From Manihot esculenta (Eukaryota; Streptophyta; Magnoliopsida; Malpighiales; Euphorbiaceae), in the NCBI RefSeq assembly GCF_001659605.2, contig NC_035168.2, positions 9,294,058-9,358,057 of the forward strand: a stretch of DNA of 64,000 nt, in the 5' to 3' direction. Each line of letters opens with the position of its first letter. Positions within the stretch are counted from its first letter, which is position 1. Under the pieces are notes generated by a model that was given only the letters and a program-made list of their open reading frames with translations, did no database searches and was not told the origin of the DNA. The position numbers were made by a program, and so were the translations under genes. Shown piece after piece: positions 1-11,763 of this stretch.

Positions 1-512
1 GTAAGGAACTCACCTATGCCTGAAAAGAAAGAATTTTCCCTCCCATTTGGTTTGAAGGTCTTATAAAGGTGGTTCTGCTATCGACAACCTAACTTGGAAA
101 GTTCGGCGGCCAAATATTCAGAATTTATGAAATTCATTTTTTTATATACATTTTCAAAAATACTATAAATTCTTTTATAAAAACATATTTTATCCTTTTA
201 GCATTTTCGATTCTGAGATTTCATATTCTAATGTAAATTTCGTCGGAATTGAATTTTCAATACCAAAATTTAGCCAGTTATTACATGTCCATTCTCTTCA
301 TTATGGAGGAATGCATTACATAAGTTCTCCTTGTCCCATATTTATAGCCCATGTTTCTTCCTTATTAACCTAAGTTCTCCATGCCTATAGCTCAATTTCT
401 CCATTGTTGATTTGTTTTTTTCTCTTTTATCCTCTCCCATTCTTTTAGTTGTAGGTATTTTGTAATAATTACTTCTTTTCTCCTTCTTTATTTTTTTCTT
501 TTATTTACTTTC
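1..512. other. AT-rich flank left of the Tat element
   Basis: No gene is recognised. The stretch is AT-rich with long T tracts. A single half-match to the TTCGGC dyad of the Tekay LTRs lies near position 101, too little to assign to an element. The last five bases before the Tat LTR (513-517, CTTAC) are the left copy of its target-site duplication. Confidence 0.6.
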
Positions 513-517
513 CTTAC

Positions 518-1017
518 TGATGATCTGAGATCCAGAGAAATAGGGTTTTTACAATGGGCTCTGTAAAACTTAGAAAAAGCTTAAACCTAGAAGAGAGTAT
601 TTCTTCTTTTATAGGTTTCCTTTTGTCTGCTAGTGACGTGCCAATAGAACGAGTATCAATAGACCACCTGTCCCTGCCACGCTGATGCGGACGTACGAGG
701 GAATCAAATCTCTGCCCCATGCGTAATGGCCTCTGATTCTCTCAGGGCTCGGGTAGGCGGGTCTGCAAGACAGATGGATGGATCCTCTTTCGGGTTCTGG
801 GCTGGACCGGAGAGTGGGGACGAAGCAGGGCCTAAATGGGATCGGCCCAAGGTACAAAGAAGACGTGGCCGGCCTGGTGGAGAGAGCCAGATAAACCCTA
901 TCGTGAGGCTTAGTGGACTGGACCCAGCTGGCGTGAGTGGTTTGAGGATCTCTAAGCAATGGGCTATTTTCATGGGCCTGGCCCTAGACGGGGATGAGGT
1001 GAACTCAGAGGTCATCA
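518..1017 (-). repeat. 3' LTR of the Tat element
   Basis: This 500-bp sequence is repeated at 34999-35498 with about ten substitutions and no indel that I see. In element orientation it runs from 1017 down to 518. The minus strand carries a TATA box, TATAAAAG, at 613-606. The homology stops sharply at 518 and 1017, where the TSD and the element interior begin. Confidence 0.95.
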
Positions 1018-2189
1018 ATTGCCCATTTACCTTCTCGGCAGTTATTGCTCCAACTGTCGAGGGGGTAAACCCCTAGAATCATTATGACCGCGTCTGTTGG
1101 AATTCGGCTTGCCCTTTCATCTTATTGCCACTTGTAGCTTTAAATCTTCTCTATCTTTTTTCTATATTTAGCTTTCCTCTGCCTTTTGTGCGCACTGTTA
1201 CCCTCGCTTTCTTACTTTTATCTTCCCGGTACGTTCTCTTTCCTTTCTGGTGAATAGCCTTTAAGGATTCTGATGCTACCAGCCTAGAGTATAAAGTCGC
1301 TCTGTTTCACATTAAAAGCTCAGCCTCTGATTATATATTACTAACCTTTCCTTCTTATCCTTGGGATCATTAACAAAACAGCGAGATTTCTCTTTTCGAT
1401 TTAGAGAAAGGGTATGGTTTGCTCTTCTCTCGGCCCAGCTCGGGCTTCCATGCCGAGCTCTCGAGGTTCCGAATCTTGAAGGCTATACACCAGTGTCAAG
1501 TCAATCTCAACTGCTTCAATTATTCAAACTTTTGGGTCCTCTCGGACTTTGAGATCGATCAAAAACTTCAGGTCAACAGGATCAAAGCCTGCCCTATTCC
1601 TTGATGATGCCTTTCTGCATATGTTTTATGATATTGAAAGTTTAACTTGTTCCATTGCTCTTCAGAATGTTTCGCTGATTTTCCTGGGTGTGCATGAGTG
1701 TATCGTGCATCACACTTGGGTGTAGGCTTGCAACATTCACTTGTTCCATTGCTCTTCAGAACGCCTATCTATGATGGAACAGTGAATGGTGCTCGCGGGG
1801 ATCGACTTGTTCAGTTCTCCTATAATAACGAGACGGAGCTCAGCCGACCTGTGAAGCTCATCTTCCGAACTACGAGATTCTTCTAAAATCGAAAACTAGG
1901 ATAGTGGGGTAGGCGATAGTGATGTAAACGTAGATGATGATGTATTTGGGCATGTAAATCCTTTAAGGATAGCCTTTTATCCCGTAGTATTGGTATTTGT
2001 GACATGCTGTAATGTGTTTTTCTTTTAATGAAATTTTTGTTTTGCGTTCATACTCGAACTGTTCTTTCTTTATCATAAATGAAGTACTTAGATTGCTTGC
2101 TCCATAACTTTTCCTGAGGGATCTGTTGTATTGCTTTCTCCTTCTTGCCCCTTTAATCGTTCAGAACTAGAGTTCATTCAGCCAACTGA
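1018..2189 (-). other. Tat 3' untranslated region next to the 3' LTR
   Basis: No coding sequence is recognised. In element orientation this is the end of the internal region. The polypurine tract should abut 1017; the minus strand there reads a weak purine-rich stretch ending AAATGGGCAAT. A phrase of about 23 bp (ACTTGTTCCATTGCTC and on) occurs near both 1648 and 1739. Open frames in this stretch are short and resemble nothing I know. Confidence 0.55.
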
Positions 2190-2590
2190 GCTTTTGACTT
2201 ACTTTTTTCCGAGCTGGACTAGTCGCACTCGTGGGCTCTGTTTTAATCCTGTGAGCCGAGCTCTTGACCTTCTTAGGTAATAAGCAGGGCTGGTCTTTAT
2301 CATGCTTCCATCTGCTTGTGTCTTTGAGCTTTTTATTTATCTTTTTCCGAGCTGGATTAGTCGTAACCCTGAGCTCTGTTTTTAACCTATGAGCCGAGCT
2401 TCTGACCTTCTTAGGTAATAAGCATGGCTGGTCTCTATCATGCTTCCATCTGCTTGTGTCTTTGAGCTTTTTATTTATCTTTTTCCGAGCTGGATCAGTC
2501 GTAATCCTGAGCTCTGCTTTTAACCTGCGAGCCGAGCTTCTGACCTTCTTAGGTAATGAGCAGGACTTGGTTTTTATCATTGGGTGAGAT
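2190..2590. repeat. 138-bp tandem repeat, about three copies
   Basis: The phrase GAGCTGGAYYAGTCG recurs at 2211, 2349 and 2487, a constant period of 138 bp. Copies two and three are most alike. A more divergent copy lies on the far side of the antisense gene near 27720-27830, with the same order of GAGCTGG, GAGCTC and AGGGCTG words. A minus-strand open frame spans the array only because 138 is divisible by three; it is not taken as a gene. Confidence 0.85.
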
Positions 2591-2639
2591 GTCCAAGTGG
2601 AGCCCGGTCTTAAGGTTTGAGCGAGTTGGGTTTGTTCTA

Positions 2640-2875
2640 TGCAGATGGCATGTGGGCTTTTGGGTGACAGGCTATTGCCATGGGCTTGGCCCTAGACCGG
2701 GTGAGGAAAATCCAGTGGCCGTCGATTGCTTTCGAGTGATGGGCTATTGTCGTGGGCCCAACCCTTAATAGAGGTGGCGAAGTCCAGCGACCGTCGGTTA
2801 TTGCCCCTTTACCTTCTCGTCAGTTATTGTATAACTGATGAGGGGGTAAACTTCGAGAGTAATTAATGACCGCAC
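2640..2875 (-). repeat. Internal degenerate duplications of the LTR edge and adjoining tract
   Basis: Sequence from the inner edge of the 3' LTR (about 955-1090: GGGCTATTTTCATGGGCC, then TTACCTTCTCGGCAG) recurs in degenerate form at about 2668-2740 and 2741-2870. Both end-proximal phrases, TTACCTTCTCG and GAGGGGGTAAAC, are kept in the second copy. A weaker third copy is at about 27890-27950. These look like partial copies of U3 plus the polypurine region, perhaps from strand slippage during reverse transcription (inference). Confidence 0.65.
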
Positions 2876-3772
2876 CACTCCAAGACAAAATTGTTCAGAG
2901 TGACACTTCGTTTCATTATTGCCTCTCCTTTCGAATTCTCTTTGTCTCCTGAAGAAACTTGTTCTCGTCTGCTCTCTGTTTTCCTTCGACTTCTTCTGCC
3001 TTCTCGATCTTATTGCTTTTCAGGTACGCTCTTTTACTCTTCCATGGAGGATTCTAAACTTCCCGATGTTGCCAATCTCGAGTCGCACATTACTCCTTCT
3101 TCCATAACCAAGTATATTTCTCGGAGTTATTTAGATACTCCTCTTTACCTTATTCGCGCTCCTCTCCGGAATGAAAGGATAGTTCTTCCAAAACCTTCCC
3201 CTCCTGGTTTGGTAGATCCCCAGAGGGGTCTTCGCATAGTCTTCTTTCTTAAATAGAGGGATTTCGGTCTGACCTTCCCTTTTACCCCTTTCTTCATCGA
3301 GGTTTTCCAATATTTTGGGATAACCCCCCGGATGTTGTCCCCGAACTCCATTTTGTTTATGTCTTGTTTTGAATCCATTCGCCTGAGTTGGGGTTTTACA
3401 CCTACAGCGTGTCTATTTGTCACTTTCTTCCGCCTTGTTAGGGCGACTCAGAAATTTTACTATTTTTCCCCCCGTGGTGGATTGTCTCTTTTCACGGGCT
3501 ACAAGGATTCAATAAAAGGATGGGTAGAGAATTTCCTTGTGGCGGAGCTGAGAAAAGATGTCGACGTGTCGTGGGGAGTGGGCCTAGACTGGGAGGATGT
3601 CCCCCCGGGCATCAACGACCTGCCCCAACTAAGCCTCACCGAGCAGGTGGGGTATCTTCGACTGACTTCTGTTGACAAGAAGTATGACGTCGAGAGATGT
3701 ATGTTCGTGTCTAATCTTAGGGATATCCGGGACACGGGTATGATGCCTTGTTTAGCAACTCCGCTTTTCCTC

Positions 3773-3826
3773 GTAAGTGACATTAGAAAGTACGCTAATT
3801 CTTTCTGACTTTGTGTTTTTTGACAG
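3773..3826 (+). other. Probable intron 1 of the antisense gene
   Basis: The sequence has GTAAGT at 3773 and a T-rich tract ending TTTTTTGACAG at 3826. The open frame ends just downstream of the donor and a new one begins at the acceptor. With the donor at 3773 the two frames do not join; a weaker GTGACA donor at 3777 restores phase. At 50-54 bp the intron is short for a plant. The true donor, or a later indel, is unresolved. Confidence 0.5.
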
Positions 3827-4740
3827 CTTCTAACGTGAAAATGGATGAGATCAAGCCCTCTAAGAACTTAGTTCTGTCCCGGGAGAGTATGAAAGCTGCT
3901 TTAGATGCCCTCCTGGCTGGGCGTCCCGTGCCTGAGGTCACTGCAGAGGTGGCTCGGGTTGTTTCTGCCAAGAAGGTTAGCCGGCCTCTTGCTAGAGCTC
4001 CTTCTCGGGCTCCAAAGTTGAGCTCTCATGGTGCTAGACCCTCTCGGCCATCTTGTCATGGCAGGTCGGCCTCTACCTTGAAACCTGTTCAGGAGGCTAA
4101 ATCTGGTCAGGGTTCTACAGAGGATGCGGAGGGAGCTCCCCTAACTATTGTGAAGCAGGCAGGGGATATTGGACAGATGAGGACGGATCTTGCTCTTTCT
4201 GTTGAGGAGGCACTAGGGGGGAGGCTTGAATCCCCTATTATTGAAGAGGAGGCTCCTGGGACAGGACTGGAGATCGTTCTTGTTGACGATAGTGTCCCGG
4301 AGGTTCCTACCAGGGATGCCCCTGAGGAGGTGAGGTCCGACCTTGCCAAGGACGAGGATGTCATAGAGAAGGTAGGGGACAAACGTCCTGCCTCCCTCGA
4401 AGTGCCATCCCCAGCTCCAGCTCAAAAGAGATCCAAGGCTTCTAAGGGATCAGCTCCAGCTCTCCCTCCCATTGGGAAAGAGAAAGAAGTCCCTGTGATA
4501 CCACTGCTGTCTGCTCCTGATAACGACATTCTGAACGCAGAGGATATCACTCATCAGTCCCCGGCTAGCGTGGTTGCTGAGATTGTCAAGGAACGGATGT
4601 TCGGTGGCGTCTTAGAGGCTTCGGATCCGCGCTTGCTTGCTCTCACTGGTCTTTTGGCCAGCTCTACTAGGGAGCAAGCAGCGTTCCGTTCCCGACCTCG
4701 TGCGGAGCTCGGAGATACGATCAGGGAGATGCTCCTGATG

Positions 4741-4810
4741 GTAAGCTAAGCTACCTCCTTTGCTTTTATTCTGGTTTTCTTTGTTTTAACAGTTTTTTCC
4801 TTTGTTTTAG
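4741..4810 (+). other. Probable intron 2 of the antisense gene
   Basis: GTAAGC at 4741 and TTTGTTTTAG ending at 4810 enclose 70 bp of T-rich DNA with an in-frame stop. Exon 2 ends and exon 3 starts in phase 0, and exon 3 then stays open to the T1 insertion 63 codons later. This fits a small spliceosomal intron. Confidence 0.7.
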
Positions 4811-4999
4811 GTGATGGGCCTCTTCATGGAGGTGGATGCCCGCGATCACTCTTTCCGGGAATCTGTGGACCGTCGGATAGAGGAGGCGCGTCTGGAGGAG
4901 AATTTGTCTGCAACTAGTGATGCTAGGGGCAACCTTACAGCAGCTCGAGCTCATACTGAGTCCCTCCAAGCGAAGCTGCATTCTGCCTTGGAGGCCCTC

Positions 5000-7520
5000 T
5001 GTAACGACTCGAAAATCGGACCGCTACCGGCGCTAGGATCCAGATCGACTTAAGGTCGCCGGGACCCGTAGCAAGCTTAACATACATCCTGTACATCTGG
5101 TATAATCCCATACATGATCAAACATAAGCATAAACTTTAAAACATAAAACTGTAAACTTTTTCTTTAACCCGTTTGACCTGTGTATACACTATGACTGAA
5201 CTCATAGAACCCCTAGGGTCAGCATACCCTATGTCAAACTCGGTCCATCACATGAAACAACATAAAATAAAACTCATGTACAAAGGGATTAACCAACTCG
5301 GGCCAAGCACAATACTATAACTCTGAACATATAACATAATATCATTATGCAATACAACTCTTTATACAACAATACATAACCTTACCCTACATCATGTCCA
5401 CTACTATTCTATTACATAAACATGACCATGGACGTAACCTGCTGATCTCCTGACTATCTCTGACCCTGCAAACCTGGGGTTAGGGGAGAGGGGTGAGCTA
5501 AAAAGCCCAGTGAGCAGAAACCATAAAAGAAAACAGTTCATTTTAACGTATGCTATCATGAAATGCGCCACATCACAAATATATCACCTCAAGGATGAAT
5601 CTGTCACCAATAGCCCTCTACATATCAATCTCGTACCATAACAAGTCAACAATGCTTTATGCCAGGGGCGATACGGCCACGCCTGGACTTCACATACTTT
5701 ATGCCAGGGGCGATACGGCCACACCTGGACTTCTCATACTTTATGCCAGGGGCGATACGGCCACACCTGGACTTCTCATCTCATATCATATCATACATGC
5801 CATATCATATCAATTCATATCATGTCATAACATACTGAGGGCTAGAGGATAATCCAGTATCCATCCACATCATCATCATCGTATTATGCAATGCATCATA
5901 TTCGTGGACTCTAATGCAAACAACCTATTGCATAACATGGTATTCATGATGCATGAACATGCTTTAACATGCTGAAAACATTTGATTTAAAACATGAGGG
6001 TTAGTTCCACTCACCTCTGGCTAGCTCTGGACAAACTCTGAAGCAGCTAACACTGCTAGACACCTCGGTTCCTCGGGTCCGATCCTACACAGGTGGACTC
6101 CAGTGAGGTTCCAAACATACTCTAAACAACTCATAAACAACTACCCAAAAACCCCCTAAAACATCACTGAAACATGCATAGAAAACACTCATGAAAAGGC
6201 TGGACAGGGCACTTTCGGCGGAACCTTCGGCGGCCGAAAGTCCCAGACAGAGACGAAAGTCAGGCAGGTTCGGCGGCACCTTCGGCAGCCGAACTCTCTC
6301 TCCAGAGACGAAAGTCAGGCACTTTCGGCGGCCGAACATTACCTTCGGCGGCCGAAAGTCTGCTTTCAAGCCAAAACCCAACTTTCGGGGGCAAGGTTAG
6401 GCGGCCAATCCCTGCATCCTCAGGCAGGTTCGGCGGCCGAAACCACCTTCGGCGGCCGAACCTGAGTTCATCCAGAACTCAGCCTTTGTGCATTTCAAGC
6501 CTCCCAAACCTTCCATACACCCCAAAACAAGCATCCAACTTCTCAAACACATGCATACATCCTTAACCATGCACAAAGGAGCTCAAACAAGCTTAAACCC
6601 CCAAAAACAACATCTAAAGCATACATAGATAGTTTATGACCCACATAGGCCAAAACCATCAAAACAAACCAAACCTCACATACTCTTTCCCAATCATGCA
6701 TACTCTCTCCCATATGCTCAAGGGGCTTGAAAACTGACCTAAACCCCAACACAAACATCACATGAACATACATTATCATACATTGGGCATAAAACCCACA
6801 TAAACCCTAACATGCATATCTACCCATGCTCAACCATCAAAACCTCTTAAAACTCACTTAAAACTTCATGAAACGTAAAAGAAAGCATAGATCCACACTT
6901 ACCTCTTGAAGATCGAGGGTTTGTGCGAGCTCTAACTTGGAGATGGGAGGAAACTACTCCTTAGGTCTCCAAGCTTCCAAAACTTTGATCTAAGCTTGAA
7001 AACTCTTCAAAGCAACCATGAAACTCATAAAAATATGAAGGAGATGAAGAGAAAACATGAAAATGACCAAAGGAGGACATGAACACACCTAAGCTCGAGA
7101 ATGGGGAGAAATCTCGCCCATTTTCGGTCTGAGGGGCTTTTATAGGTGGCCAGCCAAACCTCCTTCGGCGGCCTAACGTGCATGCAAAACACCCCCGTGT
7201 TCGGCGGCCGAACTTGAGGTTCGGCGGCCGAACCTGGTTTGTTCAAACAAGGCTTTCGGAGGCCAAAAGCACTCCCAAAACCAACTCATGTTCGGCGGCC
7301 GAACTTCACTTTCGGCGGCCGAACCTGGCAAAAACCTCCTTGGTCTTTTCTTTTCAAAACTCACTTCTTTTTCATTTAAAACCATGAAATCAGTAAAAAT
7401 CATTTTAGAAATCACATTTTACCCCTCTAAAAGACTCTGGCATCATCAAAATTCCATATTCCAACGGAGATTCCCCCGGAAGGTAGGGATTCCGATGCCG
7501 GAATCTAGCCGGGTATTACA
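5000..7520 (-). repeat. 3' LTR of T1
   Basis: The 2521-bp copy matches 11764-14284. In element orientation it runs 7520 to 5000. The minus strand has a TATA box (CTATAAAAG) near 7146-7138. Dyads TTCGGC-N-GCCGAA cluster at about 7199-7324 upstream of it and again at about 6225-6455 in the transcribed part. Three copies of a 38-40-bp minisatellite lie at about 5657-5780, each unit bounded by CCAGG and CCTGG. Confidence 0.95.
5657..5780 (-). repeat. LTR minisatellite of T1, three units
   Basis: Three head-to-tail units of about 39 bp contain GCCAGGGGCGATACGGCCAC then CCTGGACTTC. The other T1 LTR has the same three units at about 12421-12544. Related but different arrays occupy the matching place in T2, the solo LTR and T4, so this LTR segment varies in sequence and copy number between subfamilies. 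The CCAGG/CCTGG ends can pair. Confidence 0.85.
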
Positions 7521-7558
7521 TTCTTCCCCCCTTTAAGAACATTCGTCCTCGAATGTTC
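7521..7558 (-). promoter_or_regulatory. Polypurine tract and 22-bp palindrome of T1
   Basis: On the minus strand a purine run (AAAGGGGGGAAGAA) directly precedes the 3' LTR at 7520 and would prime plus-strand synthesis. Just upstream, 7537-7558 is a perfect palindrome with 9-base arms GAACATTCG and CGAATGTTC around 4 bases. The same pair of signals is present in T2, T3 and T4. Confidence 0.85.
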
Positions 7559-9860
7559 AAACAAACAAACAGGCAACTCAAAACATAGCATTAACATACA
7601 TAAGCAAGCAAGCAACAAGCAAGCAAAACCTAAAAACCTCTCTTCTAAAAGAGAGACACGGTCATTGCTGGAGTATAAACTCTCGGTCTCCCCGGTGAAC
7701 TTTTCATCTTTAGGTGATTCTAAGGGGCTTTCACCATCGGGTTTTCCTTGTTTCCACACTTTCTGACTTGTGTGTCTGCAGTCTGTACTAGCTGCTCAAC
7801 ATAGGTGAGATCCTTTATGATCTCCACCTCTGGTTCCTTTAAGAACCTCACTCGGACCCGACACGAACTCATATATTGTGGAAACATGGAAAAACGAATG
7901 GATCTCTTCCATTGAAGTGGGTAAATCTAACTCGTGGGATGCATTCCCAAATCCTTTGCAGGATTTCAAAGAGTCCAATGTATCTGAGAGCTAATTTACC
8001 TTTCTGCCCATAACGAATCACCCTCTCTTTAGGAGACACCTCCAGCAAACCTCAACTTCCTCGAGAACCTCAACACGCTTCCGCCGTGCACTCTGACAAA
8101 AACTCTTCTTCTCTTCTGAAACTCTACATGCAGTTTTGATTCTTCTCATCTTCTGACTATGCAGCTCTTACTCCTTTTCTCTGCCTCTAATTCTCCTCTC
8201 TTGACTCAAGATGTATTGCAAGCTCTTTCGATCTGTAAGGATCTGTCCTCATACCTTATACAGGTACCGCCTCCACATCTTGAGTGCAAAGATTACCATC
8301 GCCATCTCTAGGTCGTGCGTAAGATGATTCAACTCATGCTTCTTCAGCTACCTAGAAGCATAAGCAATCATTCTACCACTCTACATAACACACAACCTAG
8401 TCCCACACGGGACGCATCACAGGACACTGCGAAACCTCCATCACTGGCGGACAGAGCCACCACTGGTGCTGACATCAACATTTCCTTTGGCTTTTCAAAG
8501 CCCTCATCACTCTGAGTAGACCACACACCCTCTGGTTCTTCTTGATCCATCTGGCCATAGGAGCGGCAACTCTAGAGAAGTTCTAGATGAACCTCCATTA
8601 GGTAACCTGCCCAACCCAAAAAGCTCTTGATCTTAGTCACTACAAGGGGCCTGGGCTAGTTAGCTACAACTTCAACTTTCTCAGGTCTACTTCACTTTTC
8701 TTTTCTCCGACACACATGACCCAAGAAGGATATGCTCCTCGACCAAAACTCACATTGGAGAACTAGGCATCCAAGCCATGTTCTCTCAGGATTTGCAATC
8801 CTGATTTCAGATAATGGGCATACTCTTCCGCATTTCTGGGACTCACCGAGGTACCGTCAATGAAGACAATAACGGAGTGATCCAGAAACCGATTAAAACT
8901 CTGCTTATGAGATCCATGAATGATGTAGGGGCGTTCATTAACCCGAACAACATTCCTAGGAACTCATAGTGCCCATATCTGGTTGTAAACACTGCTCTCT
9001 GTACATCTTCTTCCTTGATCTTAACTGATGGTACCTAGACTTCAGATCTATCTTGGAAAGGCGACTAGCTCCTGCTAGCTGGCTTAAAATAGATCGTCGA
9101 TCCAGGTAACCAATACTTGTTTTGGGTAGTGACTTTGTCCAACGACTAGTGGTCGACACAAAGTCCTAGGGATCCATCCTTCATCCTCATAACAACACTG
9201 GAACACCCCAAGGCGAAGTGTTCAGTCAGATGGGAACCCTTAACTACCAACTCTTACAACTGATCCTTATCACTCCTTTAACTCTGTTGATACCATCCTG
9301 TGGGGAGGGATAGAGGTTGGTCCAATTCCATGCATTACTTCTATTTTAAACTCTATCTCCCTGACAGGTGGTAGTCCTGGAAACTCATCTGGGGAAACAT
9401 CTAAACTCTCTAACAATGGGCACTGAGGCGGGCTCCCTGACCTGACTGTTATACTCTCTCTGAAGAGCTAGAACCCCTGACAACTTTTCCTGAACAACCT
9501 ACGAGCCTATAGGGTTGATACTGAACCTCTAGGTACCCCTATTCTGTCCCCTCTAAGGACTACCTCTGATCCATCCTGACCTCTAAACCTGACTACCTTG
9601 TCTCTGCAGACTAGGTAGTACCACTAGTAGAAGAACCAATCCAATCCTAGAATGACGTCAAACAGTCAAATCTAGAACCGCTAGGTCAGCTGGAAGGCAT
9701 CTACTCACAACACATACTCTGACTATACCGGCAAACTGACTCTGCCACAGATGGATCACACTTGGGTGCACTGACCCTAAGGGAATACTCTAACCCATAA
9801 GCTATCAACCCAACCTCACAAGGGCTCACAAGCAAACAAAGAAAAGAGAAACATCAGGGT
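7559..9860 (-). pseudogene. Decayed pol of T1 lacking the integrase core
   Basis: Reading the minus strand and aligning by eye to T4, protease fragments lie about 9800-9400, reverse transcriptase about 9300-8600 (the KIDLKSRYHQLR segment is visible at about 9060-9010) and RNase H about 8550-8190 (FCDAS motif seen as [13 protein letters not shown]). The sequence then jumps near 8160 straight to the integrase C-terminal tail and chromodomain region (about 8150-7640; LPTSMEEIHSFFHVS). About 1.15 kb is missing: the HHCC zinc finger and all three catalytic acidic residues. The rest has many frameshifts and stops. Confidence 0.85.
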
Positions 9861-11492
9861 TCATAAAACAGACACATCAGAACATACCGGAGTGAGATTA
9901 CCTGATCCCATCGGGTTCGATGTGTTAGCCTCCTGCTGGGTCATGGCGAAGATCCGTGCTGGAGCTGATGGACCTTCACCCAGGGAACCTGCTGAAGAAG
10001 GGGCTGTCCCCCTGTCTCCGCCTCTACCACTGCCCTGAAACGTGGCTGGAGCTGATGGCTGTGCCATACTGCCTGGAGTTGTTTGATGGGACGGTGTCAT
10101 AAAAGCTGCCTTAGGGCACTCTCGAGCTATGTGCCCCTCCTGGCCGCATCTGTAACATGCTGTAGTCCCAAACCGACAGACTCCCTTGTGCGGCCTACCG
10201 CACCTTGCACACTCTGCAACCTCTGTGCCTGAGCTCGAGCCACCTCCTAATCCCAGACCAGACTTTATCCGATTCCAGAACTTGTTCTTCTTTGATCTTC
10301 TGAGACCTCTGTCTCCCTTCTTACTTTTTGTGACAGCCTCGCTCAGAGGGGAGAGATTAACATCACTTGTCCTCGGGAGTTTGGAACCCGAAGACTGTGC
10401 CACGTACTATTTAACTGTCCCTTGGACAATGGCACTAGCCTCCATTCTCCACGCCATATCCACTATAGCGTGGAAGCTCTCCCTTTCTGCTGATTGAACC
10501 AACGAGGAATACCTGGAGTGAAGCTTCATAACATATCTCCTAGACTTCTTCAGGTCTGTGTCAAGACCTTGTCCTGCAAACGACAACAACTCCAGGAACC
10601 TGTCCGTAAACTCATCTATACTCATCTCTTCTGTCTGCCTTAGCTACTCAAACTCAATCATCTTTAGTTCTCTGGAACTATCTGGAAAAGCCCATCCTGC
10701 AAACTCATTGGCAAACTGCTCCCAGGATAAGCTCTCCAACCTTGGGTCCACATAGTTTTTGAACCACTCCCTTGCCTTCTTGCATTTCAATGTGAACCCT
10801 GCCATCTGGATGGCTCTACTGTCACTTGCTCCTAGCTCATCTGTTATCATCTTTACCGTTCTGAGGTACTCAAAGGGGTCATCGCCTGCTTCAAACTTGG
10901 GGGCATCCAACTTGAGGTAATCTGTCATCTTTACTTTACCCCCAACTGATGAACCAGGTTTGGGTATCTGGACATCAGGGACTATTGGTTCTGCTGGTGG
11001 AGAAGGAGGTGCAGCATCCCCTGGGTTAGGGTTTGCTGGACCTGAGAAAAAGGGTGAGGATGGAAACATGGGGTACTGTGGGTAAAAGGGAGGATAGGGC
11101 ATAAAGGTGGGATATGGGTTATGGCTAAAGAAATCCGATGTACCTCCCATCGGATACCCTGGCCCTTGCGGGTAGGGTGGATACTGTGGTGGAACAAAGC
11201 CTGAGGCCTGAGTGCCTCCTTGGGACTCTCCCATATCCTCTACTGACATACTCATGCCCAAACTACTATCTCTTCTTTGGTTATCCTCCTCTGTTTCCAT
11301 CACATCCGCTGACATACCTTCATGAACTGATCTCCTCCGACCTGCATCAAAAGACCTTCTAGGGTCCCTTGTTGTACTTTCCCTGATCGTCCTACAAGAT
11401 CTTGCCCTCTGCAGAGCAGGGGAATGGGCATCCATGCCCTCATTCTCTGGCGGAGCTCCAGTCAATCTCGCAGATCGACGAGTTCCTCTCAT
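9861..11492 (-). pseudogene. gag of T1, three in-frame stops
   Basis: The start is the ATG at 11492-11490 (MRGTRRSARLTG), the same start as in the other Tekay copies; a longer frame to 11618 is upstream leader. A Pro/Tyr-rich N-terminal third is followed by the gag core ([24 protein letters not shown]) and two Cys knuckles, including [14 protein letters not shown]. Stops lie at 10644-10646, 10407-10409 and 9861-9863, all in one frame with no frameshift. The protein would package RNA in virus-like particles. By sequence it is closer to T3 gag (GAPPxNExMDAH) than to T2/T4 gag ([14 protein letters not shown]). Confidence 0.9.
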
Positions 11493-11748
11493 CTTGACTT
11501 CTGAAAGCATAACATAGCACATAAACATTAGCATTATATGGTTCATGTGGAAACACATGAACCTGCACCACATACATAACATACATATCATAGCATTAAT
11601 GCACATGCTCATCATCATGGCATTTCACATCATCATACAAGACAGGACTCCATATCCTATCCTAGTGGACATGATCCTCCTATTGTGCTTGCCCTACTAT
11701 AACCTCTATGAGCCCGACACACTATAGGTCCTACCATGTGAACCTAGG

Positions 11749-11760
11749 GCTCTGATACCA
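11749..11760 (-). promoter_or_regulatory. Primer-binding site of T1 (initiator tRNA-Met)
   Basis: The minus strand reads TGGTATCAGAGC three bases inside the 5' LTR, the standard complement of the plant initiator methionine tRNA 3' end. It confirms that 11764-14284 is the 5' LTR. Confidence 0.93.
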
Positions 11761-11763
11761 TTC

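Larger units (their letters stand above)
3044..4999 (+). pseudogene. Antisense Tat gene, part 1: Transposase_28-like N-terminal region
   Basis: This frame runs antisense to Tat gag-pol, between pol and the 3' LTR, where several Tat lineages carry an extra antisense ORF. From the ATG at 3044 the first exon encodes a region with the pattern FPFTPFFIEVFQYFGITP then LSPNSILFMSCFE, which I recognise as the plant putative gypsy-type transposon domain (Pfam PF04195). A TAG at 3254-3256 breaks it; the same frame continues on both sides. Exon 2 (about 3827-4740) is acidic, Ala/Pro/Ser-rich and low in complexity. Exon 3 starts at 4811 and is cut at 4999 by T1. It resumes at 14290 in the same phase. The molecular function is unknown. 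Family assignment is from memory, with no search run. Confidence 0.72.

Noticed and set aside
6085..7415. Many short open frames on both strands rich in FGGR, RRPK, RPPK or SAAE words, also at 12.8-14.2, 16.2-17.2, 22.2-23.3, 26.1-27.2, 51.4-52.4 and 59.0-60.0 kb
   Set aside because: They are six-frame readings of the TTCGGC-N-GCCGAA dyad clusters in LTRs. They appear on both strands and have no family resemblance.
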